Shown here one piece after another: positions 16,501 to 26,920 of a DNA stretch of 58,567 nt (positions are counted from its first letter, which is position 1; every line of letters starts with the position of its first letter). The position numbers and the translations under genes were made by a program. The DNA is from Paracidovorax citrulli (GTDB lineage Bacteria > Pseudomonadota > Gammaproteobacteria > Burkholderiales > Burkholderiaceae_C): assembly GCF_900100305.1 (NCBI RefSeq), contig NZ_FNEY01000032.1, forward strand, positions 1 to 58,567. The letters run 5' to 3'. The notes under the pieces were generated by a model, which did not search any database, was not told where the DNA came from, and was given only the letters and a program-made list of their open reading frames with translations.

Positions 16501-18910
16501 GCAGCGGGGCGTGCCCGGCGTGGACGGGCTGGTCGGCCTCTTCGTGAACACCCTGGTGCTGCCCGGCACGGTGGGCCCCCAGGCCACGCTGCTCGATGTG
16601 CTGCGCGATGCGCGCGAGCTGGTGCTCGGCGCGCAGGCCCACCAGGAGCTGCCGTTCGACCGGCTGGTGGAGGCACTGCGGCCGGAGCGCAGCGCGGGCG
16701 CGAGCCCGCTGTTCCAGGTCATGCTCAACCACCTGGCGGAGGACGAGCGGCTGCTGCGGGCGGTGCCGGGGCTCGCCGTGCGGGCCGAGCCGCTGCAGGG
16801 GCCGCAGGCGCAGTTCGAACTGGTGCTGGAGGCGCGCGAGCGCGGCACCGGGGCGCTGTCGCTCACCTGGGTCCACGCGGCCGAACTGTTCGAGCCGGCC
16901 ACCATCGAGCGGCTGGCCGGCCATTTCCTGGCCCTGCTGCAGGCGATGGCCGAGGGCCCGGACCAGCCGGCCGGCGCGGTGGAGTGGCTCGCGCCCGCCG
17001 AGCGCGCGCAGCTGGACGCCTGGAGCCGCAACGACCACCGCGAGAGCCCGCCCGTGCCGGTTTTCCGGCAGCTGGAGGCGCATGCCGCGCGCCAGCCGCG
17101 GGCCACGGCGCTGCTGTTCGGCGATGAAGCCCTCGGCTATGGGGAACTGAACGCGCGGGCCAACCGCCTGGCGCACCACCTGCTGCGCGAGGGGCTGCGG
17201 CCGCAGTCGCTGGTGGGCATCTGCATGCAGCGCTCGGTCGAGATGATCGTGGGCATGCTGGCGGCGATGAAGGCGGGATGCGCCTACCTGCCGCTGGATC
17301 CGGAGCTTCCGGCCGGGCGCCTGGGCGACATGCTGGAGCACAGCGGCGCGGCCTGGGTGCTGTCGCACGCGGCGACGGCGGGGCAGGTGCCCGCGCTGCC
17401 GGGCGTGCGCGTGATCGGCATGGAGGGCCTGCGGAACGAAGTGCCCGGCGATGCGCAGAACCCCGGCATCGCGGTGCATGGCGAGCAGCTCGCCTATGTC
17501 ATCTACACCTCGGGCTCCACGGGGCGGCCCAAGGGCGTGGCCGTGCGCCATGCGGCGCTGCACACCTGCATGGCCTGGATGCAGGGCACCTACGGGCTGG
17601 CCGCGCCGGACACGGTGCTGCACAAGGCGCCCTTCGGCTTCGACGTGTCGTGCTGGGAGATCTTCTGGCCGCTCACGGCCGGCGCGCGCCTGCTGGTGGC
17701 GCCGCCCGGGGCGCACCGCGATCCGGAGCGCATCGTGCAGTTGATCGAGCGCCACCAGGTCACCACGCTGAACTTCGTGCCCTCCATGCTGCGGGCCTTC
17801 CTGGACCATCCGGGCATCGAGCACCGCACCCGCCTGCGCCATGTGATCTGCGGGGGCGAGGCGATGCCCGAGACCCTGCAGCGCGAGGCCCTGCGCCGCC
17901 TGCCGGGCGCGACGCTGCAGAACCTCTACGGGCCCACGGAAACGACGATCCACGTCACCCGCTGGACCTGCCGGGACGAGGCCGGGCCGGTGCCCATCGG
18001 GCGGCCCATCAGCGAAACGCAGGCCTGGGTGCTCGATGCGCAGCTGCAGCCGGTGCCCCGGGGCGTGGCCGGCGAGCTCTACATCGGCGGGGCGCTGCTG
18101 GCGCGCGGCTACCTGGGCCAGCCCGGGCTGACGGCCGAGCGCTTCGTGGCCGATCCGCGGGGAGCGGGCGGGCGCCTGTACCGCACCGGGGACTGGGTAC
18201 GCTGGAATGCCGAAGGGCAGATCGAGTACCTGGGGCGCATCGACCACCAGGTGAAGCTGCGCGGACTGCGGATCGAGCTGGGCGAGATCGAATCGGCGCT
18301 GCGCGCGCAGGCCGGCGTGAAGGACGCGGTGGCGGTGGTGCGCGGCGCGGAGGGCGCCGAGTCGCTGGTGGCCTACGTGGCGGGCGCGTGGGATGCCGTG
18401 GCGCTGCGTGCGGCCCTGGCGCAGCGGCTGCCCGGCTACATGGTGCCGCGCGCCGTCGTGGTGCTGGATGCGCTGCCGCTCAATGCCAACGGCAAGGTGG
18501 ACCGGGCCGCGCTGCCCGATCCCTCGGCGGGCGCGGGCGCCGGCCCCGCTGCGGCGCCGCCGCCGCAGGGCAGCACGGCGCACCGGCTGGCGGCGCTGTG
18601 GAGCGAACTGCTGGGCGTGCCGTCGGTGGGGCTGCAGGACAACTTCTTCGACCTGGGCGGCCACTCGCTGCTGCTGGTGCGTGCCCATCGCCGCCTGGAG
18701 GACGAGTGGGGCTGCCGGCTCGCGCTGGTGGACCTGTTCCAGCACCCCACGGTGGAATCGCTCGCGCGCCGGATCGAGCAGGCCTCGGGCGAAGGCGGCA
18801 CGGCGCAACCCGGTACATCCGCTGCGGTGCAGTCCGCCGACGACCGCGCGCGCCGGCAGCGTGCCGCGCTGCTGCAGCGCCGCGTCCATCTTCAAGGAGC
18901 CCGGGAATGA
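13571..18910 (+). CDS. NRPS 1: FAAL - carrier - C - A(Thr-like) - PCP
   Basis: A 1779-residue loading and first extension protein. Residues 1-590 are a fatty acyl-AMP ligase (FLQYTSGSTGHPKGVMVTHG at about 177; WAPLFHDMGLIGG; CYGLAEATLYVTG). A carrier domain follows (FVLGGNSLAATQ, about 631). Next comes a condensation domain (VMHHILSDG, about 834), an adenylation domain ([12 protein letters not shown], about 1311) and a PCP (DLGGHSLLLVR, about 1695). Read by eye, the A-domain specificity residues are DVWNIGLIHK, closest to the Thr code DFWNIGMVHK. The protein should activate a fatty acid, load it on the carrier and acylate the first amino acid, giving a lipid tail. The ATGA overlap with the dioxygenase gene fixes the start. 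Confidence 0.92.
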   Translation: MNAKDLALPAALGAGAAAPRNFVGRLRTLAEERPDTVWLTVVDEPQGSRREVALTYAEFARRVHALAARLQQRFAPGDRALVLQDNDEHYAVSMLACFHSGIVAVPVFPPESQRPQHLARLQGIARDCGAACVLTTTEWEAMVRAGFPGLEVIAGDAVDPALAGTWRTHEPADDDLAFLQYTSGSTGHPKGVMVTHGNLMANERAIQEGMATGPEDRFVSWAPLFHDMGLIGGLLQPLYCGASLVLVSPRYFLERPARWLELVSRHRGTVSGGPDFSYRLCLERISEAQARGLDLSHWRVAYSGAEPVRADTMAAFAERFAAHGFRAGAVHACYGLAEATLYVTGVRPGQGLWARAFSAQALAVGAAEPDDAGTGPLLVGCGGPASGHAVQIMDVASLAPADAGCVGEVWASGPSVAAGYWDQPEATAATFVEHGGRRWLRTGDLGFVHEGQLVVTGRTKDLIILRGHNVYPQDVERTIEAEVEAVRKGRVAVFPVQGAQAEGIGAAVEVSRGMQKLVPPQALVEALSAAVSEAVGEPLSVVLLLQPGTLPKTTSGKLQRSACRAAWAERSADAYAIYEWGRFVRGGQQEAAASGGGALDALESEVAGIWQDVLRTAAPQALDRHSHFFVLGGNSLAATQAAACIAQRFGVAFAPRVLFDHPRLGACVEALRAALAAGPADGAGAVASAVEPLPPALRAGNRPLSHAQARQWFLWKLAPGDAAYHVGAALWIDGELDAAAARAALEDVARRQASLRTVFGEGPDGVPFQRVEEMPAIAFEAADLGRTACSERDDAVRERLVALQSRPFDLLQGPPWRVALLGLDARTHVLAVVMHHILSDGASMQLWAAEWLEAYGARRQGLPARGMPPLQYIDYAAWAAGRLEAGEGERQWAWWRERLAHWHAAPCEVRPDHPRPPRASYTARRHAFEVPAAVVQGLRALQAREGATSFMVLLAALQVLLSRYTGQPRVRVGAAVAQRGVPGVDGLVGLFVNTLVLPGTVGPQATLLDVLRDARELVLGAQAHQELPFDRLVEALRPERSAGASPLFQVMLNHLAEDERLLRAVPGLAVRAEPLQGPQAQFELVLEARERGTGALSLTWVHAAELFEPATIERLAGHFLALLQAMAEGPDQPAGAVEWLAPAERAQLDAWSRNDHRESPPVPVFRQLEAHAARQPRATALLFGDEALGYGELNARANRLAHHLLREGLRPQSLVGICMQRSVEMIVGMLAAMKAGCAYLPLDPELPAGRLGDMLEHSGAAWVLSHAATAGQVPALPGVRVIGMEGLRNEVPGDAQNPGIAVHGEQLAYVIYTSGSTGRPKGVAVRHAALHTCMAWMQGTYGLAAPDTVLHKAPFGFDVSCWEIFWPLTAGARLLVAPPGAHRDPERIVQLIERHQVTTLNFVPSMLRAFLDHPGIEHRTRLRHVICGGEAMPETLQREALRRLPGATLQNLYGPTETTIHVTRWTCRDEAGPVPIGRPISETQAWVLDAQLQPVPRGVAGELYIGGALLARGYLGQPGLTAERFVADPRGAGGRLYRTGDWVRWNAEGQIEYLGRIDHQVKLRGLRIELGEIESALRAQAGVKDAVAVVRGAEGAESLVAYVAGAWDAVALRAALAQRLPGYMVPRAVVVLDALPLNANGKVDRAALPDPSAGAGAGPAAAPPPQGSTAHRLAALWSELLGVPSVGLQDNFFDLGGHSLLLVRAHRRLEDEWGCRLALVDLFQHPTVESLARRIEQASGEGGTAQPGTSAAVQSADDRARRQRAALLQRRVHLQGARE

Positions 18911-21900
18911 ATGCACCCATGGACTCTCCCGTGATCTCTTCGCAGGCACCGAGCGGCCTGGAAATCGCGATCGTCGGCATGGCGGGGCGGTTTCCCGGCG
19001 CGCCGGATGTCGAGACCTTCTGGCAGCGCATCCGCGATGGCCTGGACTCCGTCAGGACCTATTCGGACGCGGAACTCGAGGCCCTGGGCGTGCCCGAGGC
19101 GCTGCGCCGCGACCCGGACTATGTGAAGGCGGGCGTGCCGCTCGACGGGTTCGACCGCTTCGACGCGGAGTTCTTCGGCTTCACGCCGCGCGAGGCCGAG
19201 CAGCTCGATCCGCAGCAGCGACTGTTCCTGGAAAGCGCCTGGGCCTGCCTGGAGCACGCCGGCTGCGATCCGGCGCGCCGGGAAGGCAGGGTGGGCGTGT
19301 ACGGCGGCGAAGGGCCGGGCGTGTACCTCATGCGCCACCTGCTGCCCGCGGCGGGGCTGGACGCGGGCTCGGGCATCGCCGACGTGCTCGGCCTGATGGG
19401 CGCCAATGCGCCCAGCTCGCTCTGCGCCCGCGTGGCCTACAAGCTGGACCTGCGCGGCCCGGCGGTGAGCGTGCAGACGGCCTGCTCCACATCGCTGGTG
19501 GCCGTGCACATGGCCTGCCAGTCGCTGCTGGGCCACGAATGCGACATGGCGCTGGCAGGCGGCGTGTGGCTGAACCTGCTGCAGCAGGGCGGCTACCGCT
19601 ACCAGGCCGGTGCGATCCTGTCGCCCGACGGGCACTGCCGCGCGTTCGACGCCGATGCCGCGGGCACGGTGATCGGCAGCGGCGTGGGCGTGGTCGCGCT
19701 CAAGCGGCTGGAGGACGCGCTGCGCGACGGCGACACGGTGCATGCCGTGATCAAGGGCAGCGCGGCCAACAACGACGGCGCGGCCAAGGTCGGCTTCACC
19801 GCGCCCGGCGTGGACGGGCAGGCCGAGGTGATCCGCGCGGCGCAGCTCGTCGCGGGCGTCTCGGCCGACACCATCGGCTACGTGGAGGCGCACGGCACGG
19901 GCACGGCGCTGGGCGATCCCATCGAGATGGCCGCGCTCACGCAGGCATTCCGCGCGGACACGGACAGGCGCGGCTTCTGCGCGGTCGGCTCCGTGAAGAC
20001 CAACATCGGCCACCTGGACGCGGCGGCCGGCGTGGCGGGGCTCATCAAGGCCGCCATGGCCCTGAAGCACGCGCAGTTGCCACCGAGCCTGCACTGCCGG
20101 CAGCCGAACCCGCGCATCGATTTCGCGTCCAGCCCCTTCTACGTCAACACCGAAACCACCCCGTGGCCCCGGGGCGCCTTCCCGCGCCGCGCGGGCGTGA
20201 GTTCGTTCGGCATCGGTGGCACCAATGTGCACGTGGTGCTGGAAGAGGCACCGCCGCCGGTGCCGCACGCGGGCCGTTCCGTGCAGGGGCTGGCAGGGCA
20301 GGGCACGGAGGTCACGGAGGGCGTTCCGGAGCCCGAGTGGGAGGTGCTTCCGCTGTCCGCGCGCACCGAGGCCGCGCTGCACGCATCCCGCGCGCAGATG
20401 GCCGCCCACCTGCGCGGCGTGCCGCAGGAGGCGCTGGCGGACATCGCGCACACGCTGCAGTGCGGCCGCCGGGCCTGGGCCTGGCGGATGGCCGTGGCGG
20501 CGCACGAACCCGGCCTGGCGGCGCAGCGGCTGGAGGCCCCGCTGCCCGCGCCCCGGCGCGTGCCGGCCGCCGCGCCGGAGGTGGTGTTCCTGTTCCCCGG
20601 CTCCGGCGCCCAGCACATCGGCATGGCGCAGGGGCTGGACCGGCGCAGCGCGGTGTTCCGGCAGGCGCTGGGTGCGTGCGCGGGTGTCCTGCGGCAGGAG
20701 GCCGGGATGGACCTGCGGGCGCTGATCCATCCCGCACCCGGCCGGGAAGCCGGGGCCGCCGGGCAGCTTGCACGCGTCGAGGTGCTGCAGCCCGCGCTGT
20801 TCGCGGTGGAATACGCGATCGCGCAATGGTGGATGTCGTGCGGCGTGCGGCCCGCGCTGATGCTGGGCCACAGCCTGGGCGAATATGTCGCGGCCTGCCT
20901 GGCCGGCGTCTTCGCGCCCGAGGATGCGATGCGCATCGTGATCTGGCGCAGCCGGCTCATGGCCGGCCTGCCCGAAGGCGCGATGACGGCGGTGCCGCTG
21001 CCCGAGGCGGAGATCGCGCCGTTGCTGTCCCTCGGCTGCGACCTGGCCGCCGTGAACGGCGATGCGCTCTGCGTGCTGTCCGGCCCGCCCGCCGCGATCG
21101 GGGCGGCGGAAGAGGCGCTGCGCGCGCAGGGCCACGCACCCCACCGGCTGCACGTGGCCGTGGCCATGCATTCGCGCATGGTCGAGCCCATCGTCGCGGA
21201 GCTGGAGCGGCGCATCGCCATGGTGCCGCGCCATGCGCCGCGCATTCCCTTCCTTTCCAACGTCACCGGCCGGCCGATCACGGCCGGGGAGGCCATGAGC
21301 CCGGCCTACTGGGGGCGGCACCTGCGGGGCACCGTGCGCTTCCGCGAGGGGCTGGACGCGGTGTTCGCGCAGCCGGGGCGCGTGGTGCTGGAGGCAGGGC
21401 CCGGCGAATCCATGGCGGGGCTCGCGCGGCGGCATGCGCAGGCAGCATCGGCCGCCGGCATCTGGGCCAGCCTGGCCCATCCGCAGCAGCGCGACCGCGA
21501 CGCGCAGCAACTGGCCCAGGCCCTGGCCGGCCTGTGGGCGGCGGGCGTGGAGATCGACTGGCCCGCCACGCGCGACGGCGCACGCCGCAGGAAAGTGCCG
21601 CTGCCCACCTATCCGTTCCAGCGCCAGCGCTTCTGGGTGGAGGCCGGTGCGCAGCGACCACCGGGCGATGCATCCGCGACGCAGCCGCAGGGCATCTATT
21701 ACCTGCCCGCGTGGCAGCGCAGCGGTGCGGTGCCGGAGGCCGCGGGGCCCGGCCCGGGCGACACGGTACTGCTGCTGGGCGGTGCGGGACTGCCGCTGGC
21801 GGAGCGCCTGGCGCAGCGCCTGGCGGAGCGCGGAGCGCGGGTGGTGCAGGTGGCGGCGGACGAGGGTTTCCGGCGCGATGCCGACGGCGGCTTCGGGCTG

Positions 21901-23526
21901 CGGCCGGACGCGCGCGGCGACCATGCGGCGCTCTGGCGCGCGCTCGGGCCGGTGACGCATGCCTTCCATTTCTGGGGGCTGGAGGAGGCCCGGGGCGGTG
22001 CCCCGTCCATGGCCGCCTGGCAGCGCGGCTACTTCAGCCTCCTGGCCCTGGCCCAGGGCCGCGAGGACGCGGGCCGGGACGAACCGCTGTCGCTCACCGC
22101 CGTGATCGACCGTGCCGAGGAGGTGGCCGGCAGCGAACCGCTGGAACCCGGCAAGGCCACGGTGGCGGCCCTGGCGCGCGTCCTGGACCAGGAAATGCCG
22201 CGCATCGCCTGCCGCGTGGTGGATGTGCTGGTGCCGAACGCCGGCAGCGCCGCCGAGGCGCAACTGGCCGATGCGCTGGCGGGCGAGCCGGCCCGCCCGG
22301 CCGATGAGTTCTGCGTGGCCTGGCGCGGTGCGCAGCGCTGGGTGAAGGCCTATGAGCCCGCCCCGGCGCCCGCGCCCTGCGCGCGGCGCCTGCGGCCGGG
22401 CAGCGTGGTGCTGATCACGGGCGGCCTGGGCAGCGTCGGCCTCGCGCTGGCGCGGCACCTGGGCCGGCGCCACGGCGCGCGGCTGGTGCTGCTGGGGCGC
22501 ACGCCGCTGCCGCCGCGCGCGGAATGGGAGGGCCTGCTCGCGCGGCCGGACCTGCCCGCGGCGCAGCGCCGCAGGCTCGCGCAGCTGCAGGCGATGGAGG
22601 CGGACGGCATCGAATGGATGGCCGTGGCGGCCGACGTCACCGATGCGGCGCAGTGGCGCGGCGCGCTGCAGGCCGTGCATGCGCGCTTCGGCGGCGTGAA
22701 CGGCGTGGTGCATGCCGTGATGGAGCCGGGCGGCGGCATGCTGGCCACCCGCACACGGGCCGAGGTGGAGGCGGCCTTCGCCGCGAAGATGCAGGGCACG
22801 CTGGCCATGGTGGACGCCCTGCGCGGCGAGCCGGTGGATTTCGTGCTGCTGTGCTCCTCCGTCGCCAGCTGGGTGGGGGGGCTGGGCCGCAGCGACTACG
22901 CGGCCGCCAACGCCTGGCTCGACGCCTTCGCCACCGCCAGCCGGCGCGACAGCCCGTGGCCGGTGTTCTCGGTCAACTGGGATGCCTGGCGCGACGTGGG
23001 CCTCGGTGCCGGCATGGACGTGCCCGAGGGCATGGGCCTGGACGAGCGCACGGGCATGGAGGTGTTCGACCGCGTGGTGAACGGGCCGCCGCAGCCGCAG
23101 ACCCTGGTGTCGGTCACGCCGCTCGCGCAGCGCCTGCGCCCGCTGGACGGGCTCGTGGATGCGCTGGAGGCAGCGCCTCAGCCAGCGGCGCCCTCCGGCG
23201 GCGCCGCGCACCCCCGCCCGGTGCTGTCCACGCCCTACCGCGCGCCGGAGGGCGAGCTGGAGGACAAGCTCGCGGCGCTGTGGACCGAGGCCCTGGGCAT
23301 CGATGGCATCGGCGCCGACGACAACCTCTTCGAGCTGGGCGGCGACTCCCTGCTGGCGATCCGCCTGCTGGCCCGCGTGCGCAAGGCCTATGCCGTGGAC
23401 ATCCACCCCGCGGCCTTCTTCAAGGCCCCGCGCATCGCCGACCTGGCGCAGCTCGTGGAGCTGCGGCTGATCGAGGACATCGAGCGCGGCGCCGCACCTT
23501 CTTCCGTTTCCCTCCAGGCCGATTGA
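18907..23526 (+). CDS. Type I PKS module: KS-AT-KR-ACP
   Basis: A 1539-residue polyketide synthase. The KS active site is QTACSTSLVAVHM (Cys near residue 192), with its histidines in VEAHGTGTALGDP and NIGHLDAAAG. The AT has LGHSLGEYVAA (Ser near 654) and MHS at the position where malonyl-specific ATs carry HAFH, so malonyl-CoA is the likely unit. The KR has the NADPH loop TGGLGSVGLALA (near 1171) and the Ser...Tyr pair (CSSVASWVGG, then GRSDYAAANAW). The ACP has LGGDSLLAI near 1476. No DH, ER or methyltransferase is seen. It should extend the first aminoacyl unit by two carbons and reduce it to a beta-hydroxy-gamma-amino acid. The ATGA overlap with NRPS 1 fixes the start. Confidence 0.92.
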   Translation: MNAPMDSPVISSQAPSGLEIAIVGMAGRFPGAPDVETFWQRIRDGLDSVRTYSDAELEALGVPEALRRDPDYVKAGVPLDGFDRFDAEFFGFTPREAEQLDPQQRLFLESAWACLEHAGCDPARREGRVGVYGGEGPGVYLMRHLLPAAGLDAGSGIADVLGLMGANAPSSLCARVAYKLDLRGPAVSVQTACSTSLVAVHMACQSLLGHECDMALAGGVWLNLLQQGGYRYQAGAILSPDGHCRAFDADAAGTVIGSGVGVVALKRLEDALRDGDTVHAVIKGSAANNDGAAKVGFTAPGVDGQAEVIRAAQLVAGVSADTIGYVEAHGTGTALGDPIEMAALTQAFRADTDRRGFCAVGSVKTNIGHLDAAAGVAGLIKAAMALKHAQLPPSLHCRQPNPRIDFASSPFYVNTETTPWPRGAFPRRAGVSSFGIGGTNVHVVLEEAPPPVPHAGRSVQGLAGQGTEVTEGVPEPEWEVLPLSARTEAALHASRAQMAAHLRGVPQEALADIAHTLQCGRRAWAWRMAVAAHEPGLAAQRLEAPLPAPRRVPAAAPEVVFLFPGSGAQHIGMAQGLDRRSAVFRQALGACAGVLRQEAGMDLRALIHPAPGREAGAAGQLARVEVLQPALFAVEYAIAQWWMSCGVRPALMLGHSLGEYVAACLAGVFAPEDAMRIVIWRSRLMAGLPEGAMTAVPLPEAEIAPLLSLGCDLAAVNGDALCVLSGPPAAIGAAEEALRAQGHAPHRLHVAVAMHSRMVEPIVAELERRIAMVPRHAPRIPFLSNVTGRPITAGEAMSPAYWGRHLRGTVRFREGLDAVFAQPGRVVLEAGPGESMAGLARRHAQAASAAGIWASLAHPQQRDRDAQQLAQALAGLWAAGVEIDWPATRDGARRRKVPLPTYPFQRQRFWVEAGAQRPPGDASATQPQGIYYLPAWQRSGAVPEAAGPGPGDTVLLLGGAGLPLAERLAQRLAERGARVVQVAADEGFRRDADGGFGLRPDARGDHAALWRALGPVTHAFHFWGLEEARGGAPSMAAWQRGYFSLLALAQGREDAGRDEPLSLTAVIDRAEEVAGSEPLEPGKATVAALARVLDQEMPRIACRVVDVLVPNAGSAAEAQLADALAGEPARPADEFCVAWRGAQRWVKAYEPAPAPAPCARRLRPGSVVLITGGLGSVGLALARHLGRRHGARLVLLGRTPLPPRAEWEGLLARPDLPAAQRRRLAQLQAMEADGIEWMAVAADVTDAAQWRGALQAVHARFGGVNGVVHAVMEPGGGMLATRTRAEVEAAFAAKMQGTLAMVDALRGEPVDFVLLCSSVASWVGGLGRSDYAAANAWLDAFATASRRDSPWPVFSVNWDAWRDVGLGAGMDVPEGMGLDERTGMEVFDRVVNGPPQPQTLVSVTPLAQRLRPLDGLVDALEAAPQPAAPSGGAAHPRPVLSTPYRAPEGELEDKLAALWTEALGIDGIGADDNLFELGGDSLLAIRLLARVRKAYAVDIHPAAFFKAPRIADLAQLVELRLIEDIERGAAPSSVSLQAD

Positions 23527-23527
23527 C

Positions 23528-26500
23528 ATGAGCGACAGTCCTCTTCTTTCCGAGCGCCGCGCGCGCCTTTCTCCCGAACAGCAGGCGCTGCTGCGGCAGC
23601 GGCTGGGCGGCCGTCCCGCCGATGCGTCCGCTGCCGGCGGGGCGGAGCCGCCGCCTGTGTCCGCCGTGGATGCGCTGCCGCGCAGCGGCGTGCCGGAGGG
23701 GGCCGAGGCCCCCCTGTCCTGGGCCCAGCAGGGCCAGTGGTTCCTCTGGCGCATGGACCCCGGCAATACCGCCTACCACGTGGGGGGCGGGCTGGATTTC
23801 GAAGGCCCGCTGGACGCCGCGGCCCTGCATGCGGCGCTGCAGGCCCTGGTGCGGCGCCACGAGGGCGTGCGCACCGTCTTCGGCGAAGGCGGCGACGGCA
23901 TGCCCTGGCAGCGCGTGGAGCCCGCGCGGGAGGTGCCACTGCCCTGCACCGATCTTTCCGGGCTGGCGCCGGCCGGGCGCGATGCCCGGCTGGAGGCACT
24001 GGCGCGCGAGGTGTGCGCGCAGCCCTTCGACCTGCGCCGCGGCCCGCTGCTGCGCTGCGCGCTCGCCCGGCTGGGCCCGCGGGAACACCGGCTGCTGTTC
24101 ATGATGCACCACATCGCCTCCGATGCCTGGACGGTGGAACGCATCCTCGACGAATGGGCGCGGGGCTACGCGGATGCGCTGGAGGGCCGCGCGCCGCCCG
24201 ATGCGCCCCCGGCGCTGCGCTACGTGGATTTCGCGATCTGGCAGCGGCAATGGCTGCAGGGGCCGGAGGCCGCACGGCACCGGGATTACTGGACACGGCA
24301 GCTCGCGGAGGAAGCGCCCGTGCTGCAGATCGGCCGGGGCACCGCGGCCCCGTCGCCGCAGGCGCCCGAGGCACGCGACGCCGGGGCCGCGCAGCACCTG
24401 CTGGCCGTGCCCGCCCCGCTGGCGCGGGCGCTGCGCCAGCGCGCCCGCGCGCACGGCACGACGCTGTTCTGCGCGCTGCTGGCGGCTTTCCATGCGGTGC
24501 TGTTCCGCCATGCCGGGCACGCCGTGCAGCGCGTGGGCGTGCCCGTGGCGGGGCGCAACCGCCCGGAGACGGCCGACCTGGCCGGCGTCTTCATCAACAC
24601 CGTGGTGATGCAGGCGCGGCCCGCGCCGCAGATGCCGCTGTCTGCACTGCTGGCGCAGGTGCATGCGACCGCGCTGGAAGCCCGCGAGCACGAGGACCTG
24701 CCGTTCGAGCACGTCGCGCAGGTGCTGCGGCCCGAGCGCGGCCACGCAGGCGGCGGGCTGTTCCAGTGCATGTTCAACCACCTGGGCGAGGGCGGCCGGC
24801 CCCTGGCGGGCTGGCCGGGGCTGGCCGTGCGCCGCGTCGATCCCGGACTGCGCGCGGCACCGTTCGGGCTCACGCTGGAGACCATGGAAGACCCGGGCGG
24901 CGGGCTGCGGGCCGCATTCCGTTACGACGCCGCGCGCTTCGGCGCGCAGGAGATGGCGGAGATCGCCGGCCACTACGAACGCATGCTGGACGCGCTGGCC
25001 CACGATCCCGGCCGGCCCGTCGGCGAGGTCGCCATGCTCGGCGATGCCGAGCGCGCGCGCCTGCGGGCGTGGTCGGCGGGCGGGGAGGCCGCGGACCTGG
25101 ACCTGCCCGTGCACCGGATGTTCGAGCGCCAGGCGGCGCTCACGCCCGATGTGCCCGCCCTGGTGGCCGAAGGCCGCGAGTGGACGTATGCGCAGCTCGA
25201 CGCGCGCACCAGCCGCCTCGCGCACCGGCTGCGCGCCTGCGGCGTGGGCCCGGAGACGCTGGTAGGCGTGGCGCTCGCCCGCGGCACGGACATGGTGGAG
25301 GCGCTGCTCGCGGTGCTGAAGGCCGGCGGCGCCTACGTGCCGCTCGATCCCGAGCTGCCGGCGGACCGCATCGCCTACATGCTCGGCGACTGCGCACCGG
25401 CGCTGGTGCTGACCGATGCCGCCCACCGCGCCTGCCTGCCGGCGGCGATGGCGCAGCCCGTGGTCCTGCTGCCCCTGGAGGACGCACCGCCGGGCGATGG
25501 CGCGGAAGCCGCGTGCCCGCCCGTGGCACTGCATCCCGAGCACCTGGCCTATGTGATCTACACCTCCGGCTCCACCGGCCGGCCCAAGGGCGCGGCCAAC
25601 CGCCACGGCGCGCTGTCGAACCGGATCGCGTGGATGCAGCGTGCCTACGGCCTGGGCCCGGGCGACACGGTGCTGCAGAAGACGCCGTTCGGTTTCGATG
25701 TGTCGGTGTGGGAATTCTTCTGGCCGCTCGCCGTGGGCGCGCGCCTGGCGGTGGCGCCCCCCGGCGCGCACCGCGAGCCCGCGCACCTGCAGGCGCTCAT
25801 CCAGCGGCATGCGGTGACGACGCTGCACTTCGTGCCCTCCATGCTGCAGGCCCTGCTGGCGCAGCTGGATGCGCACGCCTGCGCCAGCGTGCGGCGCATC
25901 GTGTGCAGCGGCGAGGCGCTGCCGGCCGAGGCGCGCCGCCAGGTGCTGGAGCGGCTGCCCGGCGTGGCGCTGCACAACCTCTACGGCCCGACGGAGGCCG
26001 CCATCGACGTCACGCACTGGACCTGCCATGCGCAGGAGCGCGGCCCCGTGCCGATCGGCCGGCCCATCGCCGGGCTGCGCACCCACGTGCTCGATGCCGC
26101 GATGCAGCCCGTGCCGCCGGGCGCTCCGGGCGAGCTGTTCCTGGGCGGCGCCGGGCTCGCGCGCGGCTATGCCGCCCGGCCGGGCCTCACGGCGGACCGC
26201 TTCGTGGCCGATCCGTTCGAGCCGGGCGCACGGCTCTACCGCACGGGCGACCTCGTGCGCTGGCGCGGGGATGGCTCCCTGGAATACCTGGGGCGGCTGG
26301 ACCACCAGGTGAAGATCCGCGGCCAGCGCATCGAGCTGGGCGAGATCGAGGCGCGCCTGCTGGCCCGGCCCGGCGTGCGCGAGGCCGTGGCGGTGGCCGC
26401 GTCCACGCCCGCGGGCACGGCGCTGGTGGCGTACTGCAGCCCGCACGCGGGCGCCACCCTGGACGGCGAGGCGCTGCGCGCGCGGCTCGCCGCAGAGCTG

Positions 26501-26920
26501 CCCGAGGCCATGGTGCCTTCGCAGATCGCGGTGCTGCCGGCCCTGCCGCTGAACGCCAACGGCAAGGTGGACCGCAAGGCGCTGCCCTCGCTGCAGCCCG
26601 CGTCCGCTGCCACCTATACCGCGCCGCAGGGCGAGGTGGAGGAGGCGGTGGCGCGCATGTGGTGCGAACTGCTGGCGCTGCCGCGCGCCGGCCGCACCGA
26701 CCACTTCTTCGCCCAGGGCGGCCATTCGCTGATGGCCATGCAGCTCGTCGCCCGCGTGCGCTCGGGCCTGCAGGCCGAGATCTCGGTGCGGGACGTCTTC
26801 CTGCACCCGGTGCTGGCGGACCTGGCGCGGTGCGTGGAAGCCGCGCGGCCGCAGCGCCCGGTGGCGGACGCGCTGTCGCGCCTGGATGCCTTCCTCGACG
26901 ATATGGAGATTGCCGGATGA
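23528..26920 (+). CDS. NRPS 2: C - A(Ser) - PCP
   Basis: A 1130-residue single-module synthetase. The condensation domain has [11 protein letters not shown] near residue 192. The adenylation domain has [12 protein letters not shown] near 677 and specificity residues read as DVWHVSLIDK, a serine code. The PCP has [10 protein letters not shown] near 1063. The N-terminus [14 protein letters not shown] is the usual helical pre-C segment. The C-terminus ends in a short acidic tail, [13 protein letters not shown], resembling the end of NRPS 3 and a possible docking peptide. The gene starts one base after the PKS stop, so it is in the same operon. It takes the PKS product and adds Ser. Confidence 0.93.
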   Translation: MSDSPLLSERRARLSPEQQALLRQRLGGRPADASAAGGAEPPPVSAVDALPRSGVPEGAEAPLSWAQQGQWFLWRMDPGNTAYHVGGGLDFEGPLDAAALHAALQALVRRHEGVRTVFGEGGDGMPWQRVEPAREVPLPCTDLSGLAPAGRDARLEALAREVCAQPFDLRRGPLLRCALARLGPREHRLLFMMHHIASDAWTVERILDEWARGYADALEGRAPPDAPPALRYVDFAIWQRQWLQGPEAARHRDYWTRQLAEEAPVLQIGRGTAAPSPQAPEARDAGAAQHLLAVPAPLARALRQRARAHGTTLFCALLAAFHAVLFRHAGHAVQRVGVPVAGRNRPETADLAGVFINTVVMQARPAPQMPLSALLAQVHATALEAREHEDLPFEHVAQVLRPERGHAGGGLFQCMFNHLGEGGRPLAGWPGLAVRRVDPGLRAAPFGLTLETMEDPGGGLRAAFRYDAARFGAQEMAEIAGHYERMLDALAHDPGRPVGEVAMLGDAERARLRAWSAGGEAADLDLPVHRMFERQAALTPDVPALVAEGREWTYAQLDARTSRLAHRLRACGVGPETLVGVALARGTDMVEALLAVLKAGGAYVPLDPELPADRIAYMLGDCAPALVLTDAAHRACLPAAMAQPVVLLPLEDAPPGDGAEAACPPVALHPEHLAYVIYTSGSTGRPKGAANRHGALSNRIAWMQRAYGLGPGDTVLQKTPFGFDVSVWEFFWPLAVGARLAVAPPGAHREPAHLQALIQRHAVTTLHFVPSMLQALLAQLDAHACASVRRIVCSGEALPAEARRQVLERLPGVALHNLYGPTEAAIDVTHWTCHAQERGPVPIGRPIAGLRTHVLDAAMQPVPPGAPGELFLGGAGLARGYAARPGLTADRFVADPFEPGARLYRTGDLVRWRGDGSLEYLGRLDHQVKIRGQRIELGEIEARLLARPGVREAVAVAASTPAGTALVAYCSPHAGATLDGEALRARLAAELPEAMVPSQIAVLPALPLNANGKVDRKALPSLQPASAATYTAPQGEVEEAVARMWCELLALPRAGRTDHFFAQGGHSLMAMQLVARVRSGLQAEISVRDVFLHPVLADLARCVEAARPQRPVADALSRLDAFLDDMEIAG

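Noticed and set aside
13022-18949. A 1975-codon minus-strand open frame, and others of 1000-3000 codons opposite the NRPS/PKS genes
   Set aside because: They are antisense shadows created by GC-rich codon bias. Their translations are Arg/His/Gln/Ala-rich without domains, while the plus strand carries every NRPS and PKS motif.
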